Positions 7,791-18,409 are shown, numbered from the stretch's first letter. The stretch: DNA of 47,054 nucleotides from an uncultured Clostridia bacterium (GCA_959602045.1 CAUGRT010000020.1:1-47054), one strand, 5' to 3'. Notes: generated from the sequence alone by a model not told the origin. Made by a program: numbers and translations.

Positions 7791-10277
7791 TCATCGTTTT
7801 TCAAGAAAACCGTCAATTGTGATTTCACTGCCCATTGATTTCGGATTGCACTTCTCGGCAATTCTGATTGTCAGCAAATGCTCCGTATCCTTTAGATCAT
7901 CCTGCAAAATCACATACGACAACCGCGCATATTTATACGCCAGCTCATCATAAGCGTCCAAATACACCCAATCGCCATTGTCTATTTTATATTCAATTGC
8001 GCCGGACTTGGGCGAAACCTCCCACATCAGTCCAATGGATGTTCCACTGAACCGGACTTGCATGGAACTGCCTTTTTGGTTGGAGGAAATTGAAGCCTCA
8101 CTCCCACTCCAGCCTTCAGTACATTCTGCCGCCTTTGTGCTTATCATCCGATATTCGTTCTTTTGACTAAAGATTGCATCCTTGACTTTCCTGCTGTATA
8201 AATTGTTGTTGTTTTGAATCGTATCCGCAAAAAACTCTGCTATACGATCGCCATACAACGCCGCCGATTTTTCGGTAAGCTGCATATTCTGGATAAAATA
8301 GTCCGTCAGCGCCGCACCGCTTTGTTGGTAATCCTCATACAACGCTTTCCCCAAATCCAAAAATGCAACATCATAATAGTGTGCCATATCCGTATAAATC
8401 TTTGTCAAAAACGGCTGTTTCCCCGTTTGATACACATCCGCCATTTTACTGCTTAGGCTATTGAGCAGCACAATATCCGTATCCTTTTGATGCTCCATCA
8501 CACGCCGTATGATATTTTCAAGATTTTTAGCGGACTTTTCCGGTGTATTCATCTCAAAATCACAAACCGAAAAATCAATCAATACCAAATCGGGCGAATA
8601 TGCCAGAACCTCATTGTCAAGCCGATATAACCCCAATGTACTGTCCGTACCGTTTAACTCCGCGTCAATCAGTTCCGTCTGCACATTCGGATAATTTTCA
8701 TTAAACCAACTGATAATACGCTGCTTGAGCGGCTTAACCACCGGATAATCCGTATCTGCTCCCCGCATAAAGCTGCTGCCGAAATATGCAATCTTGATTT
8801 TTTCGTTCGCCCGAAGCTTTTTTACCGTATTTGCCAGATACCCGTTCATTCGGTCATTGTCAATATAGAACAGATTATAATCCTTCAAAAATTCGGTTTT
8901 CAGTCCAAAAGTCTCCGCCACAAAATTTGCACTCACCATCAGACTCCCCTCGCGATATACGGGTTTATTTTTCTGAAGCTTTACAATATCATTCCAATAT
9001 GCAATTTCAGAATCGGGAATGACTTTGAGTGTGTTCACGCCCTTCGACAGCATAAAGCTACCGTCCGGTAAAAAGGAATACTCCGCCCCGATCGCCTCTG
9101 CCAAAAGATCTGCCCGGCAAATCAATTCGGAATTTTCAAAGTACGGTTCAGGCACTCCCTGTATATTGCCCGATCCGGCATTAAACACTAACTTGCCGTC
9201 CGGATTGCTGAAAAACTTATTTTTGTCCTTATAGGAAATCTCCTTATCCGAATCGTATTTCAAAATAGAGAACTCATCCAGATAATATTTGATCGTGTCC
9301 GTACCGTTTCCGCCAAGAACATAGAAAATCTTTTCGTTGGTGCTTTCATCATCACGAACCTCATACTCTGCTGTCAGCTTTGTCCATTGATCGCCGATGA
9401 TCAGTTCATCCGATAACGGTCTTGACCTATATTTTCCGTTGACGTTTTCCGCCACCATATACCGAAACGGCATTTTTCTTTCCGGACTTTTGATATAAGC
9501 GCTCAGCTTATATTGCTTCCCTTCTTCTACCGTATACTTCTGTCCGACATAGCCATCCGCACGTTCGGTTAAAACCAATGCCGCACCATAGGTATTATTG
9601 CACCCGTCCTTGACATATCTCATTCGGGCATGTTCCGAATAATAACCGTCCGTATTCATATCAAATCCCATATTCACCGCGGTTTCCGCCTCACTGTACT
9701 GCGTTCCGACATAATGATAAGAGGGATTTTGATAGGATATTTTTAAATCATCAATATAATAGGTCTTTCGTTCCGCACTCGCTAAATCCTGAACCTTGCC
9801 GTCGCCGATTCGGATAAAGATATTGGTATCGCCCGTCGGATTACCGCCGTTATATTCATAATCAAAGGCAATTTCCGTCCATCCGTCAGCGGAAACCGGC
9901 GTATTAACGCCAAAGAATCCCCACCACGGCTGCTGCTGACCGTAGGCACTGTAATCAAAAATGACCTGCGCCACATCGGACGCCCCTTTCACTTTTACCC
10001 ATACGGAAAACCGATATTTGACCCCCGGAATGAACCGAAAATGAAATTTAGGGCAGCCGTAATCATTCATGACGGTCGTTTCCATGGAAAATTTACCGCT
10101 GTGCGATTCTTGATTTGTCCTATACATCGTGCTCTCAAAATCATTTTTCCACCCGTCCAATCCGTTTTCAAAATCCGAAAGCGCACATACGCTCTCAAAT
10201 GCGAAAACATTTCCGAAAGATGAAGTAAAAATGATCATCGTAATCAACGCCGCAACGATTCTTCTAATTAACTTCAT
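7791..10277 (-). CDS. Multidomain secreted SGNH-fold protein, probably catalytically impaired
   Basis: An 828-aa exported protein and the first gene after the 10.4-kb promoter. After the signal peptide come two CBM4/9-like beta-sandwiches (about 27-185 and 190-345, DFENGLDGW style starts), a copper-amine-oxidase N-terminal-like stalk (about 355-475), an SGNH/GDSL-like domain (about 490-690) and a C-terminal jelly roll (about 710-828) like the accessory domain of CE2-type esterases. The SGNH block I reads YFGSSFMRG, keeping the serine (about 502), but block III reads DFSVCDFE where relatives have VND, and the usual DGVHP block reads IQNMQL, so the Asp-His pair seems absent. Esterase activity is thus doubtful and a carbohydrate-binding role is more likely. 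AAAGG precedes the chosen ATG. Confidence 0.82.
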   Translation of the reverse strand: MKLIRRIVAALITMIIFTSSFGNVFAFESVCALSDFENGLDGWKNDFESTMYRTNQESHSGKFSMETTVMNDYGCPKFHFRFIPGVKYRFSVWVKVKGASDVAQVIFDYSAYGQQQPWWGFFGVNTPVSADGWTEIAFDYEYNGGNPTGDTNIFIRIGDGKVQDLASAERKTYYIDDLKISYQNPSYHYVGTQYSEAETAVNMGFDMNTDGYYSEHARMRYVKDGCNNTYGAALVLTERADGYVGQKYTVEEGKQYKLSAYIKSPERKMPFRYMVAENVNGKYRSRPLSDELIIGDQWTKLTAEYEVRDDESTNEKIFYVLGGNGTDTIKYYLDEFSILKYDSDKEISYKDKNKFFSNPDGKLVFNAGSGNIQGVPEPYFENSELICRADLLAEAIGAEYSFLPDGSFMLSKGVNTLKVIPDSEIAYWNDIVKLQKNKPVYREGSLMVSANFVAETFGLKTEFLKDYNLFYIDNDRMNGYLANTVKKLRANEKIKIAYFGSSFMRGADTDYPVVKPLKQRIISWFNENYPNVQTELIDAELNGTDSTLGLYRLDNEVLAYSPDLVLIDFSVCDFEMNTPEKSAKNLENIIRRVMEHQKDTDIVLLNSLSSKMADVYQTGKQPFLTKIYTDMAHYYDVAFLDLGKALYEDYQQSGAALTDYFIQNMQLTEKSAALYGDRIAEFFADTIQNNNNLYSRKVKDAIFSQKNEYRMISTKAAECTEGWSGSEASISSNQKGSSMQVRFSGTSIGLMWEVSPKSGAIEYKIDNGDWVYLDAYDELAYKYARLSYVILQDDLKDTEHLLTIRIAEKCNPKSMGSEITIDGFLEKR

Positions 10278-10369
10278 AGCCTTTTCCTTTCCTTTAAGTT
10301 TTCGAATCCTATCCCTCAAAAACGCGCAATCATGCTCATTGCCGCCCTATCTTCTGTTTCATCAAATTC

Positions 10370-10430
10370 AGTATATCATAGTCACTCTGTCATTGCAATA
10401 ACGCGATTTTCATATGATATAGAAATATCA
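10370..10430 (-). promoter_or_regulatory. Promoter and operator for the 10.3-kb to left-edge operon
   Basis: Read on the minus strand, TTGCAA (10393-10398) and TATACT (10370-10375) are separated by 17 bp. Immediately upstream, running into the -35 box, lies a 35-bp element at 10396-10430 that matches the element at 28186-28220 at 31 of 35 positions, including 17 identical bases in a row. The outer part contains the palindrome TGATATAGAAATATCA. The placement is that of a class II activator site, as used by AraC-family proteins. The rest of the 166-bp intergenic region shows no gene and no clear terminator, so some read-through from the upstream operon is possible. Confidence 0.82.
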
Positions 10431-10443
10431 AGCTACCTTTCAT

Positions 10444-13400
10444 CTATTCTGCGGAAATTGCAAAATGAATCGGCTGCATATTCAAAAGACTGTCCCATGC
10501 AAAAAGCTTCAAGGATGAAATCTCAGTATCCAATGGAATCACTTTTTCAAAAACACCCTCTGTCACCGATTCTGTTTTTAAAAACGTCAATTGATGATCC
10601 TTTGAATAACCTGCAACAATCAACATCGCCTGATCCGTATTCGCCAGATTGCCCCTGATTTTTACCGAATCCTTTATTTCCCGATATACTCCGTTCTCAT
10701 CTGCTATCAGCTCATCATCGGAATCAAAAATGCCGATTCTTTCAAAACATGCCGATGGTTGAAGCGGTATCGCTATGAAATCCTTAAACAAGCATGGAGC
10801 GTCACTATTGAATTTTACTCCGATGTCATGCAATTCTTTCTCTTTAAAATCGTATTGAGCGGTCAGCTTTTTCCAGCCGTTATACTCCAATACATTCGTC
10901 GGAATTTCATTTCCGTCCACCGAAAATACCGCGTCCCCTGTCGTTTTCACCCACGCGCTAATACCATAGCTGCCGGATTGAGTTGCCGACACTGTTTGAT
11001 AAAGCGTGGGATTTTCTTCGGTCGGTATGAATTGTCCGCATGCCTTTGCCCCGTCCGGAGTGACTTGCTCCTGATTATTCAATGCAGAAAATGCCGCGTT
11101 CCTTTCCCAATCCGCGGTACTTGCCGCATTTTGGCTCCAATCCTTATCGTCTGCCGAACGGGTTGCCGCACCGCCAAATAGGAAAAACGGGTTTCTCATG
11201 ATATTTCTTGTCTTTTCAACCTTAAATTCCGCCAGGTAAAAGCTTCCCGGAACAGCATTTTCTCCGGCATCGGCGGCATTTGCATACCGAAGCTCCAGCC
11301 GACTGTCAAACGCCTGAACCGTATCTGACCCTCCAAAGGCAATCTGATATTGAATATGCGTCCAGCCGTTGCTTTTTAGATCCGTTTTTGCCCAGATGGC
11401 ATAGGGCCATTCCTCCGCAAATGCTGCGTTTTTCCCTAACGGAAACGCAATTGTTGCCAATTTTTTGTTTTCTTCTCCGGCCTTCACCCAATACGAAACA
11501 TCATAAATCGTATTCTTTTCAAAAGCAAAATCCTGTGATATGCCTGCCACTGCTGCGCTATCTGAAGAAAAGCGCGCCACATGGGATACATTCGGGAAAT
11601 CTCCCGATTGAATCAGTTCTGCAACGCCTTCTGCCGCCGGATCAAAATCAATCCACTCCGTCGTAACCGCGTCAGACTGTTTCCAGCCCTCCATTTTATT
11701 TTCAAGACCGGTATTATAATACGCGCAGTATCGGTTCAGCTTCACCTCATCCGCATAAACAATGTTTGTACTTCCCAGGGTATCTTTAATCTCAAACCCC
11801 ACTTTATAGGTATCTTGCAGACGATCTGTTGAATAGTCGATCCATTCCGTACCTACGGGCGGCTGAAAATATGCCTGAATATCCGTCCATTCATTACCAT
11901 TTGCCTGCTGCTCCCCAAAACTCTGCTTTACACCGTTATACTCAAGATACGGTACAACCGTAACAGAATCGTTTGCCGCGCCCTCCGGTTTGATTCTCGC
12001 CGAAAAATGATAATAGCTGTTTCTTCTCAGGCTCACCTGTTTTTCCAAGGCCTGCCCCTCTGACAATACCGTGATTTTTAAGCTGCCGGCACTTGCGCCG
12101 TAAGTATTCTCAAAGCCTTTTTCAAAGGCATAGGTATTGGAGGGATTGACCGTCCAATCGGTCAGAAGTGTGTTCGCATCATCAAAGCCACCGTTTCTGA
12201 ACAATTCCTCCCCATCATTTTCCGCCTTGCCGAAAAATGCTTTTTCTAAATCCGTTTTTCCCACGCCTGCGTGCTGCATAATGTTCTGCGCTTCTTCAGT
12301 CCAATTCCCATCCGATACAATAGTCAGCCGCTCCATAACCGATGTCGGACTGTTTCTGTAATCCACATCGCTATCGGCATAATTATCATACATATGGCAG
12401 CGGACAATCGTATCCTTATGCCAATGCATCCACCGCGGCGTCCATGTAGTAACCGTGCTGTTATCCACTACATTATGATGCGACACCCAATCATTGGTAC
12501 CCTCATCATTGTAAAGACAGGAGGCTTTCTGATATTGATTTTTGATGTAATTATACGCCGTAACACAGCCGCCCATGTTTTTACCTAACGTATAAACCGC
12601 ACCGCCATCCCGAATGGTCGAAACCATAATATCATGCAAATAATTATACTTTACCGATATATTCTTTAGCGCAACCGTCCGGTCTGCATAATTATTCCAT
12701 CCCCAGCCGATGTGCAGTGCGGAATAGGATGTATTGTAAATTTCATTATGATGTACGTTCATATCGCTGACCGCGCCCAGAGTCACCGCGGCAGCGCCCC
12801 GATAATCCAATCCGGTATCATGAACGGTACAGTTTCGCATTGTATTCTTTTCGACCAACCGATTCGCATCCAAGCCCAGAATATTGGATTCCTCCACTCC
12901 GCCAAAGGTAACCGCACCTGCCGCAGTATTATAAATCTGACAGTTTTCCATTGTACAATTCCGAACACCGCCGACCCATTGTATCCCGTCGCCGCCCGTA
13001 TTTGCAATGGTACATCCGCGGAACAAAATATTCTCCGCTCCCTCAATCACAATCGCAGCGGATGCTTTTCTTCCATAGACATCAATATTGTTTTGATTTT
13101 CTAAAAAAGTATCAATCTCATTATGATACTGCCAATCGGAATACATAAATCCGATTCCGCTGAAAGTAACATTAGCAACTTTCTGATCCACAACAATATT
13201 TTTCAGCCTTAACAAGGTTGTAACGGACGGATAAAGAATCTGTGCCGTATTCATATTTTCATCGGCAGAGGGTTTATAGAATATCATCTGTTTTTGGGTA
13301 TCTACATAAAATTCCCGTTCCGAATCCAGAAACTCATATGCATTTTCCAAATAATATGAAGTATTCTTATCGACAGCCGTTCCCCAGTCTATACTGCACA

Positions 13401-14100
13401 GCATATTAAAATCGTCTGCCATATTGATAACCGCGCCCTCCGGGCTTGAAACAACGGAGTTGATTTTGCAGCGATGATTCGCCCATTCTTCCGAGTAAAC
13501 AAATTCAATATCCCCAACATTACTCCAGGAGAGCGGCTCTGTGTCCGAACACCGATAACCCGTATACTTTCCGCCGGAAACATCAAACGAAATCTTATCC
13601 GATAAATATCGGTCAGGTGTTCTCGCACGAACCGCCCTTTTTCCGTTCACATAAAGCTGCCGCGGATTTGCTCCCAAAAGCGATGCCGCATAAATGTTTT
13701 TCTCCGCGTCATAAAGGCTCCAGCCGTCAATAGACTGTCCGCCGCTGATAACCGGTGTTTCACCCTCCTGGGCTTGCAGCGTTAATTTTCCGTTATTCAT
13801 GAGCTTCTCGTCAATTTCAAGCGTATCGGAAATCCGATATTCTCCGTCTTTTAAATTGATTGTAACTTCCGCGCCCTCATTCTCCGCAAAAAAGTCTTTC
13901 GCCTTTTCAAGTGCCTTGCCCACTGTTTTCAACGGTCTTGACACCGTTCCGTTTCGGGAATCGTTTCCCTTTACCGGATCCACATAATAGTTTTTAACTT
14001 CCGCCGCCCGGACTTGCGCTGCCGGAATCATTCCCAGAATCAGCGCCATCGCAATCACAACGGAAAAAAATCTAAGTTCTTTTCGTTTTATCTCTATCAT
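10444..14100 (-). CDS. Secreted GH141-like beta-helix enzyme with carbohydrate-binding modules
   Basis: A 1218-aa exported protein. After the signal peptide (cleavage near VRAA) a right-handed beta-helix region covers about residues 37-640. It carries landmarks shared with the protein at 21.2-24.7 kb: YVNGKRAVRAR, a conserved IGWGW turn, RDGGAVY (Asp about 498) and YNDEGTNDW (Asp about 532). Two Asp residues some 35-40 apart suit the acid/base chemistry of GH141 (fucosidase or xylanase), which is inference. Residues about 650-1130 hold three beta-sandwich modules (A, B, C) also present in the next two genes upstream; B has the hallmark ELIQSGDFPNVS. A final 80-residue domain ends with LKLFAWDSL. 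It carries no SLH anchor. GGAGA precedes the ATG, and a TTG one codon earlier is rejected. Confidence 0.85.
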   Translation of the reverse strand: MIEIKRKELRFFSVVIAMALILGMIPAAQVRAAEVKNYYVDPVKGNDSRNGTVSRPLKTVGKALEKAKDFFAENEGAEVTINLKDGEYRISDTLEIDEKLMNNGKLTLQAQEGETPVISGGQSIDGWSLYDAEKNIYAASLLGANPRQLYVNGKRAVRARTPDRYLSDKISFDVSGGKYTGYRCSDTEPLSWSNVGDIEFVYSEEWANHRCKINSVVSSPEGAVINMADDFNMLCSIDWGTAVDKNTSYYLENAYEFLDSEREFYVDTQKQMIFYKPSADENMNTAQILYPSVTTLLRLKNIVVDQKVANVTFSGIGFMYSDWQYHNEIDTFLENQNNIDVYGRKASAAIVIEGAENILFRGCTIANTGGDGIQWVGGVRNCTMENCQIYNTAAGAVTFGGVEESNILGLDANRLVEKNTMRNCTVHDTGLDYRGAAAVTLGAVSDMNVHHNEIYNTSYSALHIGWGWNNYADRTVALKNISVKYNYLHDIMVSTIRDGGAVYTLGKNMGGCVTAYNYIKNQYQKASCLYNDEGTNDWVSHHNVVDNSTVTTWTPRWMHWHKDTIVRCHMYDNYADSDVDYRNSPTSVMERLTIVSDGNWTEEAQNIMQHAGVGKTDLEKAFFGKAENDGEELFRNGGFDDANTLLTDWTVNPSNTYAFEKGFENTYGASAGSLKITVLSEGQALEKQVSLRRNSYYHFSARIKPEGAANDSVTVVPYLEYNGVKQSFGEQQANGNEWTDIQAYFQPPVGTEWIDYSTDRLQDTYKVGFEIKDTLGSTNIVYADEVKLNRYCAYYNTGLENKMEGWKQSDAVTTEWIDFDPAAEGVAELIQSGDFPNVSHVARFSSDSAAVAGISQDFAFEKNTIYDVSYWVKAGEENKKLATIAFPLGKNAAFAEEWPYAIWAKTDLKSNGWTHIQYQIAFGGSDTVQAFDSRLELRYANAADAGENAVPGSFYLAEFKVEKTRNIMRNPFFLFGGAATRSADDKDWSQNAASTADWERNAAFSALNNQEQVTPDGAKACGQFIPTEENPTLYQTVSATQSGSYGISAWVKTTGDAVFSVDGNEIPTNVLEYNGWKKLTAQYDFKEKELHDIGVKFNSDAPCLFKDFIAIPLQPSACFERIGIFDSDDELIADENGVYREIKDSVKIRGNLANTDQAMLIVAGYSKDHQLTFLKTESVTEGVFEKVIPLDTEISSLKLFAWDSLLNMQPIHFAISAE

Positions 14101-14134
14101 CAATTTTTATTTCTCCGATCTGAATTTATGGGAT

Positions 14135-17100
14135 TCATTGATTTAAATGTATAACCGCGCTGTTGGTAAGCGGCGCAAACTTTGTCAGTCCGCTTTTTGT
14201 TCCCAGCCATGCATAAACGGTAATCATTCCGTTTTTATCATCGGCTTCCACCGGAAGCTCTGTTGTCACAATACTGTTTTGTCCGTTGCGCAGCAATGTT
14301 TTTTCAACGCGAATACTCTTTACTTCGCCCGATTGATTGGTATAAGCAAAAATAATATCTGCCCATACATCCTCGCTGTACCCATTCTCAATTTCCGCCT
14401 CTGCCGTTGTTTTTCCGTCCTGCGGTTCGGTCGCGTCGGCACGCTTAATTGCAAAACCTCCGTCAACCCGTACCCAATCCGTATACACCGTTTCTCCATA
14501 TACTCCGAAGCGGCTGACCGGCGCAACAGCTGCACATATATATTTTCCGCGCCAGCTCAAATTGCAATAAAACGGATTCGGTACCGCATTAATATCCGAT
14601 TGCCCCGAAACAATCCGTACCGCGTCCGAAACCTTTCCGACCTCGTTATCCGCACGATCCGAAAGATAATATTGATACCGGTATCCCATTGCCATATCCC
14701 GAAGCTTTGTCACCCGAACGGTATTATCCTCACTGCCGCAAATCGCACGATCAAAATTAACTGCGATTTTCGGAATAATCTCATCCGTCCTCGCCGCGGT
14801 CACATTTTCAAATAAAATACTTCCGTCTTTCACCGCACTTCCATCGTCTGTGGTCACATAAAAGCCTATTTTAACACTCTCCGCAGAACCGGTATATAAA
14901 TAAGGCTCAGACTCGGTTTTAACCCATTGATTGGCGGAAATGCTTTGCGTATGAACGATATTGGATTTTTCCCCGACATAGGTCACAAGCTGCAAATTTT
15001 TTTCTGTATCTCGTTCCGCCTTAATCCATGCGCTGATTTTATACGCAGCCGAATTTTCCAAAGCCGCAGTATACCAAAAGCTGTCATGATTTTCGCTCTT
15101 TAAAACCATTTTCCCATACGCAAATCCGCCGTCAAAGCTATCAAAATTCTCATTCGAATCAATATAGCAAACGTCATTTTCGTCTAATTTTACCGCTGCG
15201 GAATTGGGATCAACAACAATTTCCACCGCATTATCCCCATTATAGCCCGACCGAATCGCCGTGCCGGGTGTGACATAGTTCCGTCCGGTACTGTTGTTGA
15301 TGGCTTTTCCGCAATACTCATGTCCGTACCAGTAATTCCATCCATCGCCTATCACAAAGTAAGGATTCGTAACGGCATTATTCAGCTCACGGATTCCCAG
15401 CTCTGCCACATAAAACGTTTTGGACTCTGACGGAGCGGAACCGTATACATTGCCGTTGTTAGCGGAATACCGCAAAAACATTAGTGCGTCACCCTGATAC
15501 CCATCCTCTGCGGCAGATTTGGGATAAGAAATAACCGCCTTAATGTGATGCCATTTTCCGTCCGATACCGCGATTCGTCCATGACATGTATAGGTTGTCG
15601 AACCCTTTCTTCCCAAAATTAATTCAATATAATCCGGCGCCGGTTCGGTCACTTGATCTTCATTCAAATCCTCCGATTTCACCCATGCGGAAACCTCATA
15701 TTTCTTATCCGCGTCCATGTAAAATGTCTGCTGCGGCGAATCGGCAAATGCTCCGGCAGCACTTGTAATTTTAACACATCGGCTCACATTCGGAAACTCT
15801 CCGTTTTGAATCAGCTCTTCAATGCCCTCTTGCGCGGGATTTAGGGAAACCGTTTGGGCGCTTGTTCTGTCTGACCACCCCTCTCGGTTCTCTCCCAGAT
15901 AAGGATTGGTCGATTCATTCACCGGGAGCAAAAATACATTGTCCAAATAAAATTCGGTCAGATTACTGTCCCCTGCCATTTCCTTGACTCTTGCCGCACG
16001 AAATACCACTTTTCCGTTCCGATAAAGATTTTCCTCCGGCGCAGCGCCGCTCAAATCCTCCAAAGACATGTTCAATATAAAGCTGCCCTCCAGCTTTGCC
16101 CAATCGGTATGATTCAAAACAACTGTCCCCAGATTGATTGTGCGCTCCGCCCCGTTATTGTCAAAAACAACCGTTGCCTGGATTTTTGTATCGGTACTAT
16201 ATTGCTCTTTCAGCTTCACATCCGCTGAAAACTTGTACTGACGGTATCTTCGAATCCTGAAATCGGTTGAAATACCGTCCCCTTTCCCGGCGGTCTGCTT
16301 AATTGCCGCACAGCCTACAGATTGATCGGCAGCAACCGTCTTATCCCATTGCAGCTGTGCCGCACCCTCCGGAGTCCATCCGTCAACGCCCTGCTCAAAG
16401 GTGCCATTTGCAATTCCGTTATCACGGAAAATACTGTTGAACGGAATCACCGTATCATCGTCTGTCTTGTTTTTCCGAATCTGATAATCATCGGTACTGT
16501 ATTCTTGCCCAATCTCCCCTTTGGAATTGCGCATATAAGCCCGAATTTTCAGTTTCATTCCTGTCCATTCCGAAAAAATCTCAAATCCCGGCAGTATGTC
16601 GCCGCTTCTAAAATTTTCAAGCTGTCCGGATTGTATGGCGGTATATTGACCGCCTGCCGGGTCATAGAGAAGATACTCATAGAAAAGCGTCCCTTTTTTT
16701 GCTGGGTTGGTCTTGACGGTAATCTCCGGAAATTCCCCCTCCGGATCAAATGTGCCGTTTACACTGATGTCCGTAACATCAATGAACGACTCATTATTTT
16801 CCAAAATCGTAAAATCTGAAAGTAAAATGCTTCTCGGTGCTTCAAGTATTTCCTCATTCCGAACCGCCAGTCCTGCCATTCTCTCACCCTCCGCTGCCGA
16901 ATAAACCGGCACCTCAAGCTTTGTCCATTCATTCTTATTGAGTGAATATTGCTCGGATAGCGGCGATTGCGAATCATCAACATATAAGTACCCCTCTGCC
17001 GTATCGGCAGGATAACTCTCATCCAGTCTCGCCCAGACGGATAAAGTATAATCCTTTGCCGAAAACTGCACCGTCTGCCGGACGCACTGCAAATCTCCCG

Positions 17101-18409
17101 AATCCTCAACCGTATTCATTGCATAATACTTTGACGCGTCATAAGTCCGTTCGGGATTATATTCTACATTCAGCGTTCCGTCAAACTGCCACGGCTCCAT
17201 GGATTCCGGCTGTTTGACAGCTTGGTGATCCAAAGATCTCGCCTCTTTCCCGGTAATAATAAAATAGGGGTTTCGGATCAGATTTCCGCGTTTCCTGACC
17301 TCAAACTGCGCCATCAGAATATTTCTTCCGCTTGCATTATTGCTGTTATATCGGCTGCCGTTTGAAATGCAAACATACACAGCAGCATCTCCGCTTTTTC
17401 TCACAGCGTCCGTGGGAAAATTTTCAACCGCCTTGATTCTGTGCCACTTTCCGTCCGATATATCCACCTTGCCGATTGCCGTAACATTATCACCGTACCT
17501 TGTTCCGTTAAAGCTTCTGTCCAAAACCAAAAACGCGTTGTCGCCTTTTTGAACATTTTCCCCTTTCAGCCATACCGAAATCTCATAATCCGTTCCCGAA
17601 TCCATCGCTATATTTTGCGATGGTCCGATACACGATGTACCGGAGGTATTTGGTGCGAAACGATAGATATTGTCCGTTTCAGGGAAAATTCCTGCCTGAT
17701 CAAGCGTGGCTAATTGCTCATCTTCTGCGGCTGCCGATTGAAAAGAGATTCTTGTTTCCGTACCCTCAAAATTCCAGTACTGAATCCCGGCTCCAAAATC
17801 ACCGTTCATTCCGCCATCAATCGCCGTAAGCTGTACATCATCCGCATAAAAAGACGCAAACGCCGATTCCTCTCCCGAAAATTCCGGAATCAGCTGCAAG
17901 CTCCCTGCTAAAAACAGATCTTCAACCGTATTTTCCTGCGCAACATTCGACAGCATCGGCGCCTGGAAATACCCTTCTACCCTCGTCCATGTGTTATTCT
18001 GCAACAAAACCCGATCAAATAAGGCTGTTGTTTTTTCTTCTTCGCCATCCGTATAGGCAAGCTGCGGAGCAAGGAAAAAACTCCCCTCTCTTGTTCGGGT
18101 ATCCGCAAGCTTCACATACAGGCTGAGATGGTACCACTTGTATTTTCTCAGATTCACGGCGGTTTCCGCACTGCTCTGTGCAGATTCGGAAATGACAGAA
18201 AGACTCCCGGCAGCGTCATGTCCTTCATCTGCGCTAAAACCGGCATTTGCTCCGTCCAATCCATACCAACCGTCTGTATTTTCGGAAAAATCTCCGTTTT
18301 CTATCAAGGTTTCCTCCGCGGCATTATCAGCATATACCGCACCGATCGGGCAGCCGAAAATAGCTATCGCCATGATTAAAGCAAATATTTTTTTCAATTT
18401 TATAATCAT
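14135..18409 (-). CDS. Giant secreted protein built of repeated CBM4/9-like modules
   Basis: A 1424-aa exported protein with no catalytic domain that I can recognise. After the signal peptide (IFALIMAIAIFGCPIGAVYA) the module order is A, B, C, Ig-like, then again A, B, C, Ig-like, then the short C-terminal domain, an internal duplication. Module A starts LIENGDFSENTDGW and GIANGTFEQGVDGW, as in CBM4/9 folds; module B2 contains ELIQNGEFPNVS; module C starts NPYFxI. The same A-B-C set occurs once each in the neighbouring genes. A role in binding or presenting polysaccharide at the cell surface is inferred. No SLH or sortase motif is seen, so it may be released or held by other proteins. The start follows AGAAAGGA closely; an ATG eight codons earlier is the alternative. 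Confidence 0.8.
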   Translation of the reverse strand: MIIKLKKIFALIMAIAIFGCPIGAVYADNAAEETLIENGDFSENTDGWYGLDGANAGFSADEGHDAAGSLSVISESAQSSAETAVNLRKYKWYHLSLYVKLADTRTREGSFFLAPQLAYTDGEEEKTTALFDRVLLQNNTWTRVEGYFQAPMLSNVAQENTVEDLFLAGSLQLIPEFSGEESAFASFYADDVQLTAIDGGMNGDFGAGIQYWNFEGTETRISFQSAAAEDEQLATLDQAGIFPETDNIYRFAPNTSGTSCIGPSQNIAMDSGTDYEISVWLKGENVQKGDNAFLVLDRSFNGTRYGDNVTAIGKVDISDGKWHRIKAVENFPTDAVRKSGDAAVYVCISNGSRYNSNNASGRNILMAQFEVRKRGNLIRNPYFIITGKEARSLDHQAVKQPESMEPWQFDGTLNVEYNPERTYDASKYYAMNTVEDSGDLQCVRQTVQFSAKDYTLSVWARLDESYPADTAEGYLYVDDSQSPLSEQYSLNKNEWTKLEVPVYSAAEGERMAGLAVRNEEILEAPRSILLSDFTILENNESFIDVTDISVNGTFDPEGEFPEITVKTNPAKKGTLFYEYLLYDPAGGQYTAIQSGQLENFRSGDILPGFEIFSEWTGMKLKIRAYMRNSKGEIGQEYSTDDYQIRKNKTDDDTVIPFNSIFRDNGIANGTFEQGVDGWTPEGAAQLQWDKTVAADQSVGCAAIKQTAGKGDGISTDFRIRRYRQYKFSADVKLKEQYSTDTKIQATVVFDNNGAERTINLGTVVLNHTDWAKLEGSFILNMSLEDLSGAAPEENLYRNGKVVFRAARVKEMAGDSNLTEFYLDNVFLLPVNESTNPYLGENREGWSDRTSAQTVSLNPAQEGIEELIQNGEFPNVSRCVKITSAAGAFADSPQQTFYMDADKKYEVSAWVKSEDLNEDQVTEPAPDYIELILGRKGSTTYTCHGRIAVSDGKWHHIKAVISYPKSAAEDGYQGDALMFLRYSANNGNVYGSAPSESKTFYVAELGIRELNNAVTNPYFVIGDGWNYWYGHEYCGKAINNSTGRNYVTPGTAIRSGYNGDNAVEIVVDPNSAAVKLDENDVCYIDSNENFDSFDGGFAYGKMVLKSENHDSFWYTAALENSAAYKISAWIKAERDTEKNLQLVTYVGEKSNIVHTQSISANQWVKTESEPYLYTGSAESVKIGFYVTTDDGSAVKDGSILFENVTAARTDEIIPKIAVNFDRAICGSEDNTVRVTKLRDMAMGYRYQYYLSDRADNEVGKVSDAVRIVSGQSDINAVPNPFYCNLSWRGKYICAAVAPVSRFGVYGETVYTDWVRVDGGFAIKRADATEPQDGKTTAEAEIENGYSEDVWADIIFAYTNQSGEVKSIRVEKTLLRNGQNSIVTTELPVEADDKNGMITVYAWLGTKSGLTKFAPLTNSAVIHLNQ

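Noticed and set aside
14147..14815. A 222-codon plus-strand open frame opposite the 1424-aa protein gene
   Set aside because: It is antisense to a clear multi-domain coding frame, is rich in Arg, Cys and Ile as expected of a shadow frame, and has no recognisable domain or ribosome site.
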